This document shows positions 41,936 to 49,434 of a stretch of 50,729 bases of DNA, one piece after another. The notes beneath the pieces are model-generated. The model did no database searches, was not told where the DNA came from, and saw only the letters and a list, made by a program, of their open reading frames with translations. The number at the start of each line of letters is the position of its first letter. Position 1 is the stretch's first letter. Source of the DNA: Actinomycetota bacterium (GTDB taxonomy: Bacteria > Actinomycetota > JAICYB01); the NCBI GenBank assembly GCA_035536535.1, contig DATLNZ010000025.1:1-50729 (forward strand), in the 5' to 3' direction. The position numbers and the translations under genes are program-made.

Positions 41936-43239
41936 CACGGGTCGTTCTGCCCGGGCGGTTCCTCGTCTGGGTCCGGCAGGGGAGTAACTACGGGCGTTCT
42001 CGGCACCCTTAGGGTCCGCGTCGGTGTCACGAGGGGGGTCACCTCCGGTGTCGCTGTCACCGTTGGTGTTGCCGTCACCTTGGGAGTGGGCCGCGGAGTT
42101 GGTGCTGGAGTCGGCTCTGGAGTCTCAGGCAACTCGTCGAAGATGATGTTGCCGGGTGTCCGAAGGGACGGGGGCGGCGTCGTTTCCTCCGGCCCCTTGT
42201 CCTCGCCGAGCACTGAGACGAGTGCCACCGCCAGCCACAGAAGCGCGGCCACTGCAAGTCCGACTGCGGCGAGGCCCAGGATTCGTCCGGTCTTCGACGG
42301 CGGCGGCTGGCGGCGTCTGATCACCTGCGTCGAGGACGCGGTCGACGCGTAGCCCGCAGACATGGCCACGGTAGGAGCGGCGGCCACCGGCGCCAGCACC
42401 GTCGGCTGCTCGTCGGGGTTCAGGTCCAGCCCCGTGGCGGCGATTGCCGCGTCCATCTCGGCCGCCGACGCGTAGCGGCGGGCCGGGTCCTTCTCCAGCG
42501 CCCGGTTGACGACCGCATCCAGCCCCGCGGGGACGTCCGGCCTGCGCTCCCGGAGCGGCGGCACGGGGTCCCTCTGGTGTTGCACGGCGACGGCCACGGG
42601 CGTATCGCCGGTGAAGGGGGGAGTGCCGGTGAGGCATTCGTAGAGAAGGCAGCCCGTGCCGTACAGGTCCGAGGCCGGCGTCGCCGGCTGGCCGCTGGCC
42701 TGTTCCGGGGACAGGTAGGAGGCGGTGCCCATCAGGGTCCCGGTCTGAGTGAGCCCGGACACCTCCTCTAGGCCCTTGGCGATTCCGAAGTCGGTGACTT
42801 TGACGGTTCCGTCCGAAGCAACCAGGACGTTGCCGGGTTTCACGTCGCGGTGAACGAGGCCCCTCGCGTGCGCCTGGCCGAGCGCGGCGAGGATGGCGCG
42901 AGCGACGCGGGCGACCTGCTGGACCGGCATCGGCCCCCCCGACTTGAGGATGCGGTGGAGGCTCGAGCCGTCAACGAGCTCCATGACGATAAAGGGGGTC
43001 CCGCTGTCGCCGGTGTCGTAGACGGCCGCGACGTTGGCGTGGGACAAGGACGCCGCATGACGCGCCTCTCTGCGGAATCGCTCCACGAAGTCCGCGTCGT
43101 GGGACAGCCCGGGGTGAAGGACCTTGACGGCGACCTCCCTGCCCAGCAGCCGGTCCCGTGCCTTCCAGACGACGGCCATGCCGCCGGCGCCAAGCCGTTC
43201 GACCAGCTCGTACCTGTCTGCCAGCACCTGCGGTTCCAT
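41935..43239 (-). CDS. PknB-like membrane Ser/Thr protein kinase
   Basis: A 434-aa protein with a Hanks-type kinase domain (residues 10-270): Gly loop LGAGGMAVVWKA, Lys39 in VAVKVLHPG, catalytic loop HRDVKPGN (Asp132) and DFG (150-152), GTASYLSPEQASG. One membrane helix (about 320-344) follows, then an external tail of about 90 residues rich in Thr and Pro with VTATP repeats (KVTATPTVTATPEVTPLVTP). PASTA domains of PknB are absent, so the sensing part differs. GGAGGG five bases before ATG 43239 fixes the start. The kinase may regulate the coupled glycosyltransferase or wall genes. Confidence 0.92.
   Translation of the reverse strand: MEPQVLADRYELVERLGAGGMAVVWKARDRLLGREVAVKVLHPGLSHDADFVERFRREARHAASLSHANVAAVYDTGDSGTPFIVMELVDGSSLHRILKSGGPMPVQQVARVARAILAALGQAHARGLVHRDVKPGNVLVASDGTVKVTDFGIAKGLEEVSGLTQTGTLMGTASYLSPEQASGQPATPASDLYGTGCLLYECLTGTPPFTGDTPVAVAVQHQRDPVPPLRERRPDVPAGLDAVVNRALEKDPARRYASAAEMDAAIAATGLDLNPDEQPTVLAPVAAAPTVAMSAGYASTASSTQVIRRRQPPPSKTGRILGLAAVGLAVAALLWLAVALVSVLGEDKGPEETTPPPSLRTPGNIIFDELPETPEPTPAPTPRPTPKVTATPTVTATPEVTPLVTPTRTLRVPRTPVVTPLPDPDEEPPGQNDP
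42000..42100. repeat. Degenerate tandem repeat coding VTATP-type units
   Basis: On the plus strand the region holds repeated GGTGT-x-GC(T/C)GTCACC units (for example around 42046-42080). They code, on the minus strand, for the Thr/Pro-rich repeats of the kinase's external tail, a candidate site for strand slippage and length change. Confidence 0.55.
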
Positions 43240-43373
43240 CGCGCCCTCCTGCGGCGCATGGTATCGCGCCGTCGCCGCCGCTCCCGCCCCGAAGACCGGG
43301 GACCAGTGCGGGCGCTTCCAGAGCAGGTTCGGGCTGGGCAGGAAATGACCCCTGGTCGCCGAACTCCTCATCC

Positions 43374-44438
43374 ATGCAAGTCGTACGGGGGTTGGTGGCG
43401 CTCGTCGTCTGCGCTATGTCCGGCGTCACTCCGGCCGGTGCCTACCCGCTTGAGCGGGCTCCGGTGCTTGACCTCGGCGCCACCATGACCTCGACGAAAC
43501 ACCTCCGCGACGCCGAGCTCCTCGCCTCCGACAAGCCTTTTACCGTCCGGGTTCCCTTTGAATGGTCCGATCCCGCGCACGTCGCCGAGCAGCGAATGGA
43601 GGTCGTCAGAGCCGCCGCCGACAGAAACTGGCGGATCGTGGTCAATCTCCGGTACCGGGCACCCAAGAGCGCAGCGGGGCCGGAGCTGCTGAGCGGCTTC
43701 GGCTCGTGGGCCTCCGAGACCGCCTCACGCGTCGCCGCCCTGGCGCCCGCTTCATTCGACGTGAGCAACAGGCCCAACTCGCTGGTCCCCGACGATCCCG
43801 GGTCCGACCCAGCCTGGACAGCTTCGGTGCTGGTCGCCGGAGTGCAGGCCGTGTCTCAGACAGTTCCGGACGCCCGGGTCGGTTTCTCATGGCTGGCCAC
43901 AGGCGACCCGGTCGAGGACGCAGCGTGGTGGGCCGTCATTCGGAGCATGGGCCGCGAGCTGCTTTCCCCTGTGAGCTTCGTCGACGTCCAGCTTTTCCCC
44001 GGGACGCTCACTGTCGGCACTCCATGGGCGCTCGGCGGTCCGCGGGACCAGGTAAGCCAGATCCTGCGCCAGACGAGAAGCATCTACATGCCGCGCGCAG
44101 GACTCGGCCCCGAGATCGACATCGAGGTCGGGGAGTTCGGGGGTCACGCCGGCCAGTACGACGACACCTTTCCGCTGGACGTGGCGCAGCCCGACGCGGA
44201 GGCCCTGATCGCTACACAGGCGGCTCAGCGCCGTCTGCTCGAAGCCGTCCTGGAAGGGGTCAGGGACGCTGCCATGTCGTCGCGCGTCACGTCCGCCGTC
44301 TGGACCTCGCTGGCAGACGAGGGCGGGTGTTCCCTGGCGAAGTGCTGGGGGCTGCTGACGGAGTCGGGGGCCCCGCGGTCGGCGTTTGACGAGATGCGCT
44401 ACCAGATCATTCGCGCAAGCCTCGCCCGCAACTCCTAG
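43374..44438 (+). CDS. Exported TIM-barrel-like protein, possibly an inactive glycosidase
   Basis: A 354-aa protein with a short signal peptide (MQVVRGLVALVVCAMSGVTPAGA). The body resembles a glycoside-hydrolase-type barrel: strands such as WRIVVNLRY, FDVSNRPNS, RVGFSWLATGD, SFVDVQLFPG and EIDIEVGEFGG. In clan-A glycosidases the fourth strand reads NEP with the acid/base Glu; here the matching spot reads NRPN, so that Glu is Arg. The Glu of VGEFGG could be the nucleophile counterpart. It is divergent from the kinase by about 135 bp. The next gene starts ten bases after its stop. The fold call is by eye and not secure. Confidence 0.5.
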   Translation: MQVVRGLVALVVCAMSGVTPAGAYPLERAPVLDLGATMTSTKHLRDAELLASDKPFTVRVPFEWSDPAHVAEQRMEVVRAAADRNWRIVVNLRYRAPKSAAGPELLSGFGSWASETASRVAALAPASFDVSNRPNSLVPDDPGSDPAWTASVLVAGVQAVSQTVPDARVGFSWLATGDPVEDAAWWAVIRSMGRELLSPVSFVDVQLFPGTLTVGTPWALGGPRDQVSQILRQTRSIYMPRAGLGPEIDIEVGEFGGHAGQYDDTFPLDVAQPDAEALIATQAAQRRLLEAVLEGVRDAAMSSRVTSAVWTSLADEGGCSLAKCWGLLTESGAPRSAFDEMRYQIIRASLARNS

Positions 44439-44448
44439 AATCCCCGCG
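44436..44448 (+). promoter_or_regulatory. Leaderless-type -10 element of the chimera gene
   Basis: TAGAAT at 44436-44441 (overlapping the previous stop TAG), CCCCGC, then the GTG at 44448: exact TANNNT-N6-start spacing. Confidence 0.5.
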
Positions 44449-45320
44449 TGCCTTCGGCTGGCGCGGTCCCGGTGCGTCCCCGTGCCTCCTCGGCGCGCAT
44501 GCCCTTGGCAGCTACCGCCGCGTCCGCTCTGCGTCCGTCAGGCCGGGTGCTCCTGATCGACATGGACCCCACGGCCTTGAAGCGAGAACTGAGAGTGCTG
44601 GGCAAGCGGTCCGGCGGGGTCGTGTCGGCGACCTTCGGCAGACCCGTCGCTCGTCGGCTGACGGTGGACCCGACCTGCCTGCCGATGAAGGACCAGTTGT
44701 TCGACGTGATCTCGCTGGAGCCCAGCATCGCCGTGGACCCGGTGCGCACCGCGCGTGAGCTGATCAGGGTGAGCCTGCCTGGAGGAACGATCGTCACAGC
44801 GGGGGAGACCGCGGCGAGCGCGGTAAAGCGCGCGCTGGTGACGCTGGGGTGCCGCCCTCTGCAACGGCCGAGGGATGCCGCCGTCCGGTTGCCCGGCCCC
44901 CGAGCGGGCGCGATGCCCGTCCGCACGACTGGCTTGCCCGGACTGACCGCTGCTCGCGTCCGAGCATGCATCGCCGGGCTGCCGGTCGCCCACGGGTACG
45001 AGGTCGTCGTGAAGCCGCTTCGGTACCGGACGCGTCCGCACGTCCAGGCCTTCTGCGAGTTCGACGCGCGCCTGATCACCATCCAGGTGCCTGTGCCGTT
45101 CCGCCCGTTCGTCGAGCGGGTGCCGTACCGCGCCAAACGCATCAGAGGGAAGGGACTTCGCTTCCGCTGGTTTGAAAGACAGCTGACCTTCGACGACCCG
45201 GAGACGCTGATCAGGTACCTGTACCTGCACGAGTACTACCACTGGTACCTGCGCGAGGTCCTCGGGAGGCCCAGCGCGGCGGAGACGGCCTGCGACCGCT
45301 TCGCGCTCCAGCGCATGTGA
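44448..45320 (+). CDS. Methyltransferase-like / HEXXH metallopeptidase-like chimera
   Basis: A 290-aa protein of mixed make-up. Residues 30-120 resemble part of a class I SAM methyltransferase (GRVLLIDMDPTALKREL; LPMKDQLFDVISLEP; ARELIRVSLPGGTIV), but the glycine-rich SAM loop is missing. Residues 195-290 contain HEYYH (His261, Glu262, His265), followed 13 residues later by Glu279 in AAETACDRFAL, an arrangement similar to SprT or ImmA/IrrE-like zinc peptidases. The domain ends three residues after FAL-QRM, at the stop. I do not know this combination. It could be a DNA-damage or protein-quality protein. GTG 44448 has a -10-like hexamer just upstream. Confidence 0.6.
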   Translation: MPSAGAVPVRPRASSARMPLAATAASALRPSGRVLLIDMDPTALKRELRVLGKRSGGVVSATFGRPVARRLTVDPTCLPMKDQLFDVISLEPSIAVDPVRTARELIRVSLPGGTIVTAGETAASAVKRALVTLGCRPLQRPRDAAVRLPGPRAGAMPVRTTGLPGLTAARVRACIAGLPVAHGYEVVVKPLRYRTRPHVQAFCEFDARLITIQVPVPFRPFVERVPYRAKRIRGKGLRFRWFERQLTFDDPETLIRYLYLHEYYHWYLREVLGRPSAAETACDRFALQRM

Positions 45321-45324
45321 GCGC

Positions 45325-46413
45325 CTAAAGCGAAAGCACCGTCCGGATGACCTTGCCGGCCTGCATGTCCTCGAAGGCGTCGTTGATGTTCTCCAGGACC
45401 GAGCGCTGCGAGATCAGGCCTTCGAGGTCGAGCTTCCCGGCCCTCCAAAGGGACAGGATCCAGGGGATGTCGCGCCTGGGGTCGCACGACCCGTAGAAGC
45501 ACCCGAGGACCTTCTTCTCGCCGAGCGTCAGGAACAGGCTCGGCAGCGACACCTCGTCGCCGAATGGAGCCACCCCGACGAAAACGGCGGACCCCCCGCG
45601 ACGCGTCATGTCGTACACCTGGCGCTGGAGCTTCACGTTGCCGACGACCTCGAAAGCCGCGTCCGCGCCGCGGCCCTCCGTCAGCCCGAGCACCGCTGCG
45701 GCGGCATCGGTCTCCGAGGCATTGACCGTGTGGGTCGCGCCGAACCGCTGCGCCATCTCCAGCTTCCCGGCCACGGCGTCGACGGCCACGATCGGGTCGG
45801 CACCCGCCAGCCTCGCGCCCTGGATGACGTTGATGCCCACGCCGCCGCAGCCCACTACCACGACCGAGTCGCCGGGCCGTACGGACGCCGTCTTGACCGC
45901 CGCACCAACCCCCGTCAGGACCCCGCAGCCGACTACGGCGGCGATCTCGAACGGGACGTCGTCGGGGATCTTCACCACCGAGTTCTCACGCAGGACGGCA
46001 GCCTCGGCGAACGTCGCCGCGTTGATCGCGTGGTACAGGGTCTCGCCGTCTCGCGACAACCGCGAGGTCCCGTCCTCCATCAGGCCGAGGACCTGGCTGG
46101 TCTCGCACAGGTGAGCCTGGCCGCGGAGGCAGTAGAAGCAGTGACCGCAGATCGGCGACCACACCACGACGACGTGGTCCCCGGGGGCGACTGAGGCGAC
46201 CCCCGGTCCGACCTGCTCCACGACGCCGGCGCCCTCGTGGCCCAGCACGCAGGGCAGGGGGTAGGGCAGCTTTCCCTGCTGCATCGACAAGTCCGAGTGG
46301 CAGACTCCGGTGGCGCGGATGCGCACGAGCACCTCGCCCGCCTTCGGCGGCGCCAGCTCGACGTCGGTGATGGTGACAGGCTCTCCGAAAGCCTGCAGCA
46401 CGGCTGCCTTCAT
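45325..46413 (-). CDS. Zinc-dependent alcohol dehydrogenase (class III type)
   Basis: A 362-aa medium-chain dehydrogenase. Catalytic zinc residues are in GVCHSDLS and GHEGAGVV. The structural zinc set C-x2-C-x2-C-x7-C is complete (CGHCFYCLRGQAHLC). The NAD site reads VVVGCGGVGINVIQGA. The pattern matches NDMA-dependent or glutathione/mycothiol-dependent class III enzymes; formaldehyde or another aldehyde/alcohol could be the substrate. AAAGGAG is seven bases before ATG 46413, which decides against the longer frame. It converges on the chimera gene with four bases between the stops. Confidence 0.9.
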   Translation of the reverse strand: MKAAVLQAFGEPVTITDVELAPPKAGEVLVRIRATGVCHSDLSMQQGKLPYPLPCVLGHEGAGVVEQVGPGVASVAPGDHVVVVWSPICGHCFYCLRGQAHLCETSQVLGLMEDGTSRLSRDGETLYHAINAATFAEAAVLRENSVVKIPDDVPFEIAAVVGCGVLTGVGAAVKTASVRPGDSVVVVGCGGVGINVIQGARLAGADPIVAVDAVAGKLEMAQRFGATHTVNASETDAAAAVLGLTEGRGADAAFEVVGNVKLQRQVYDMTRRGGSAVFVGVAPFGDEVSLPSLFLTLGEKKVLGCFYGSCDPRRDIPWILSLWRAGKLDLEGLISQRSVLENINDAFEDMQAGKVIRTVLSL

Positions 46414-46492
46414 GTTCGCTCCTTTGGATGCGTGACGGAACACGGTAGAACACAGGTCGAACGCGCTGCGATGTGGGACCGGGGGCTGGCGG

Positions 46493-46987
46493 TTAGGTGA
46501 CGTCCGCGGCGGCCAGGGAGACCACCTCGTAGGTGAAGGTGCCGCCGGGTGCGTTGTAAGTGACGCGGTCACCGATCTTCTTGCCGATCAGGGCTTGACC
46601 CAGTGGCGACTGGGGGGACAGCACTCGGGCTCCGGTCACCCTCTCCTCGGACTCGGCGATCACGTAGGAGTCCTCGAACTGCGGCGAGTCCACGTCGCGC
46701 ACGGTCACCAGAACGCCCCGGCCGACGCTGGAGATGTCCTCGGGCGCCTCCATGACGACGGCACGCTTGATCAGGTCCTCGAGCTTTGCTATCCGGCCCT
46801 CCATGAGGGCCTGGTCCTGCTTGGCCGACTCGAACTCGGCGCTGTCGCTGACGTCCCCGAGTTCTCGCGCCGCCAGCAGTCGTTCGGACATCTGGCGCCT
46901 TCCGTCTTCCTTCAGCGACTCCAGCTCGGCGCGCAGGGCCTCGATGGCCGGCTGGCTGAGTATCGGGCGATCGGACTCTGTCACCAT
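46493..46987 (-). CDS. greA: Transcription elongation factor GreA
   Basis: A 164-aa factor with an N-terminal coiled-coil and a C-terminal FKBP-like domain (about 85-160: SPLGQALIGKKIGDRVTYNAPGG). It restarts backtracked RNA polymerase by stimulating transcript cleavage. The tip, normally GDLSENAEY, reads GDVSDSAEF: the first acidic residue is kept and the second is Asp rather than Glu, with Phe for Tyr, still acidic and probably active. The gene order greA followed by a dehydrogenase is not diagnostic. A 16-bp gap separates it from the 100-aa gene upstream. Confidence 0.93.
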   Translation of the reverse strand: MVTESDRPILSQPAIEALRAELESLKEDGRRQMSERLLAARELGDVSDSAEFESAKQDQALMEGRIAKLEDLIKRAVVMEAPEDISSVGRGVLVTVRDVDSPQFEDSYVIAESEERVTGARVLSPQSPLGQALIGKKIGDRVTYNAPGGTFTYEVVSLAAADVT

Positions 46988-47003
46988 TTGACTCTCGCTT
47001 CTA

Positions 47004-47306
47004 TCACTGGACCTCGTCCACCGGAAGGGCCGCGTCGTCCAGGGCCCTTTCGATGCGCTCCGCCAGGTCGGAGTAGTCCATGGCCTCGCTGGTGTTGCGC
47101 TGGTCGTAGGCGCGCTGCAGCAGTGAGTTTCGCAGAGCGTTGGCCTGCAGTGGTTCGAGCACCAGCGTCCCCTCGCGGTTCTTGATCGCGATGAGCACCG
47201 ACCGCTCGACCTCCGCCAGCACCTCGGCGTCCGGCTCCCGCTTGCGGGCGGCGTTGATGGCTGCGGCGATGTCGCGCAGGCTCTCGGGATTCACTTCAAG
47301 GATCAT
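47004..47306 (-). CDS. Small hypothetical protein upstream of greA
   Basis: A 100-aa, mostly helical, charged protein (NPESLRDIAAAINAARKR; PDAEVLAEVERSVLIAIKNR; LQANALRNSLLQRAYDQR; AERIERALDDAAL). No family recognised and no signal peptide. ATG 47306 is preferred because TATGCT lies exactly six bases upstream and longer frames lack a start signal. It is 16 bp ahead of greA, so both genes are probably on one transcript and it may have a link to transcription. Confidence 0.65.
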   Translation of the reverse strand: MILEVNPESLRDIAAAINAARKREPDAEVLAEVERSVLIAIKNREGTLVLEPLQANALRNSLLQRAYDQRNTSEAMDYSDLAERIERALDDAALPVDEVQ

Positions 47307-47318
47307 GGTCCGAGCATA
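47307..47318 (-). promoter_or_regulatory. Leaderless-type -10 element before the greA operon
   Basis: On the minus strand TATGCT (47318-47313), CGGACC, then ATG 47306. The remaining 250 bp to the next gene hold no other feature I can support. Confidence 0.5.
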
Positions 47319-47568
47319 CCCTCCTGCCTCGAAACCGATGCCTGCCGCGCAGCCGTCCGGTCCTTGGATCGATGGCCTTCGACGGTGGGGCCCAATGCCT
47401 GGGGGGCCGAGCCGGCGCCACACCGTGCTTCGGCGGGTTCCCGAGGAGGGCGTATCCGGAGGCGTCGTCGGATCGCTGTATGACTGAGCCCGTAGACAAG
47501 GGCGGCGGCTGAGCGTCCTCCGGGCGTTGAAGTGGTCAGCGGTTGGAAAACGAGGACGGAGAAGAGAC

Positions 47569-47766
47569 ATGGCCATTCTGGTTGATCGGGCGATTCTCGC
47601 GGCTCGCCGCGGGGAGCTCGAGGAGTTGGAAGTGTGTTTGGCGAAGTTGCGTCAGGCGGCTCCTACGACCGCGAGGGAACTCGAGGACAAGCTTCGCGGC
47701 ATCGCCCGCTGCGTGAGGTCTCACCCGGCCTACCGCGGCGCGCAGTCGCAGCGCGCAGCTAGCTAG
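47569..47766 (+). CDS. Small helical protein
   Basis: A 65-aa protein (MAILVDRAILAARRGELEEL ... ARELEDKLRGIARCVRSHPAYRG) predicted to be two helices, with two cysteines. No family recognised. GGAG lies about 8-10 bases before ATG 47569. An upstream in-frame start at 47527 lacks a binding site. The gap 47307-47568 between it and the greA operon is otherwise empty. It is tail to tail with the cyclic-nucleotide-binding gene. Confidence 0.55.
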   Translation: MAILVDRAILAARRGELEELEVCLAKLRQAAPTTARELEDKLRGIARCVRSHPAYRGAQSQRAAS

Positions 47767-47806
47767 GGTCATCCCGCCCGGACGTACGGCGCCCGGGCGG
47801 TCGCTG

Positions 47807-48232
47807 CTAGTGCGTCGGCGCCTTTTCGATCTCGCGCAGACGCTGGGCCATCACGCGCAGGATCTTGCGCGCCACCGCCGGGTGTTTGTCCAGCAGCGTC
47901 GAGAAGCTGCGCCCATCCAGCACGTACAGCCGCATCTGGCTGTCCGCCGTCACTGTGGCCGCGCGCGGGCCTTGGTCCAGCAGCGACATCTCACCGAAGA
48001 AGGCTCCCGGGCCGAGCGTCGCCAGCTTCTTGTTTCGCAAGGTGACGTTCGCGCGCCCGTCGATGATCGCGAAGAACTCGCGGCCGGGCGCGCCCTCCTT
48101 TGTCAGTACCGCCCCCGACGGCACGTCCACCTCGTCGACGAGCGAAGCTATGTGCCCGAGCTCCTTGTTGGTGCAGGCCGAGAACAGGGACACGTTCTTA
48201 AGGACGTCGATCTTGCTCGTCTTGAACGGCAT
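47807..48232 (-). CDS. Cyclic nucleotide-binding domain protein
   Basis: A 141-aa protein consisting only of a CRP-like effector domain: VSLFSACTNKELGHIASLVDEV, GAVLTKEGAPGREFFAIIDGRANV, LGPGAFFGEMSLLDQGPRAATVTA (the phosphate-binding cassette FGEMSLLD-x3-RAATVTA) and a helical end. The cassette is close to that of cAMP-binding proteins. No DNA-binding domain follows, so it must act through a partner. ATG 48232 has GGAGGG seven bases upstream. It diverges from the prenyl synthase gene. Confidence 0.9.
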   Translation of the reverse strand: MPFKTSKIDVLKNVSLFSACTNKELGHIASLVDEVDVPSGAVLTKEGAPGREFFAIIDGRANVTLRNKKLATLGPGAFFGEMSLLDQGPRAATVTADSQMRLYVLDGRSFSTLLDKHPAVARKILRVMAQRLREIEKAPTH

Positions 48233-48317
48233 CAGCGACCCTCCGGGTTTCGGACACGCGTTGCCGGGATTGTACCGGCGACTCCCGAGCCCGCGACCGC
48301 AGCAGGACGTCTGCCGT

Positions 48318-48339
48318 GAGGCGCCTCAGGTGGCGCCTC
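48318..48339. repeat. Perfect inverted repeat between divergent genes
   Basis: GAGGCGCC (48318-48325), TCAGGT, GGCGCCTC (48332-48339): an 8-bp perfect dyad in the gap between the cyclic-nucleotide-binding gene and the prenyl synthase gene. It could be an operator for a dimeric regulator or an RNA hairpin. Confidence 0.45.
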
Positions 48340-48432
48340 CGTTGAGCGAGCGCTTAACATCGCCTCCCGAGACCTGCGACCGCTAGTGTGACCGAGCGCT
48401 TTTTTCGCACCGTCCGGAGTCGGATTGGAGCC

Positions 48433-49434
48433 ATGAGCCAAGGCGAGCAGAGGCGACAGACGTCGGAAGGACCTCCAGCCGCGCTTGCGCTTGTGGAGGA
48501 AGAGCTCCTGTCGACCGAGGGGTTCCTGCTGGAATCCGTCTGGTCGGAATTCCCATTCGTGACCGTCATGGCCCAGCACCTGCTGCGCGCCGGCGGCAAG
48601 AGGCTGCGTGTGGCGCTGACCTACCTGGCCGCCGGCTTCGGGCGGCGCGACCCCTCGGCGGCCGAGTCGATCCGCAAGCTGGCAGCGGCCATCGAGCTCA
48701 CGCACCTGGCGACCCTTCACCACGACGACGTGATCGACGAGGCCGACACGCGCCGCGGTGTGCCGTCGGTAAACGCCAACTGGACGAACACACTGGCCGT
48801 GCTGTCCGGCGACTACCTGTTTGCCAAGTCCTCCCAGCTGGCTGCCGAGGTCGGCGGTGAGGCCCCCGGGATACTGGCGTCGACGATCGCGGCGCTTTGC
48901 GAAGGCCAGGTTCGCGAGATCGAATGCGCCTTCAACGTGCAGAGGTCGATGGACGAGTACCTCAAGGTCATCGAGCTCAAGACTGCGAGGCTGCTGTCTG
49001 CGGCGACGTACCTCGGCGCGCGAGTGGGCGGCACCGACGACGAAACGGCAGCTTCGTTGCGTGACTACGCCACTTCGTTCGGCATCGCCTTCCAGGTGGC
49101 CGACGACCTCCTGGACTTCCTGGGAGACGAAGGCAGGACCGGCAAGCCTTTGGGCACGGACCTGAAGGAGGGCATCTACACGCTTCCTCTCCTGCACGCG
49201 ATCAAGGAGGACGATGCAGTTGCGGAGATGCTCGGCAGCGGTGGGGATCTAGGACGCATCGTCGGCGCGATGCAGCGGACGGGATCGTTCACCTACTCCC
49301 GCGATGTGGCTCGTGGGTATGCCGACCAGGCCCTCAAATCGCTCCAGCCCATTGCGGACTCGCCCCACCGGCGCGCGCTGGAGGACCTGGTGGAGTTCGT
49401 CCTTCAGCGGATGCCGGTCTCGCCGGCCGCCTGA
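48433..49434 (+). CDS. Polyprenyl diphosphate synthase
   Basis: A 333-aa all-trans prenyl transferase. GGKRLR near the N-terminus, the first Asp-rich motif in LHHDDVIDEADTRRG, and the second in VADDLLDFLGDEGRTGKP followed by GTDLKEGIYTLPLL are complete. It chains isopentenyl units to make a C35-C50 menaquinone side chain or similar. A GTG at 48388 is in frame but overlaps a -10-like TAGTGT (48384-48389), so I prefer ATG 48433. The binding site is poor for both. No menaquinone gene is nearby. The 3' end overlaps the convergent formiminotransferase gene by 31 bp. Confidence 0.92.
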   Translation: MSQGEQRRQTSEGPPAALALVEEELLSTEGFLLESVWSEFPFVTVMAQHLLRAGGKRLRVALTYLAAGFGRRDPSAAESIRKLAAAIELTHLATLHHDDVIDEADTRRGVPSVNANWTNTLAVLSGDYLFAKSSQLAAEVGGEAPGILASTIAALCEGQVREIECAFNVQRSMDEYLKVIELKTARLLSAATYLGARVGGTDDETAASLRDYATSFGIAFQVADDLLDFLGDEGRTGKPLGTDLKEGIYTLPLLHAIKEDDAVAEMLGSGGDLGRIVGAMQRTGSFTYSRDVARGYADQALKSLQPIADSPHRRALEDLVEFVLQRMPVSPAA

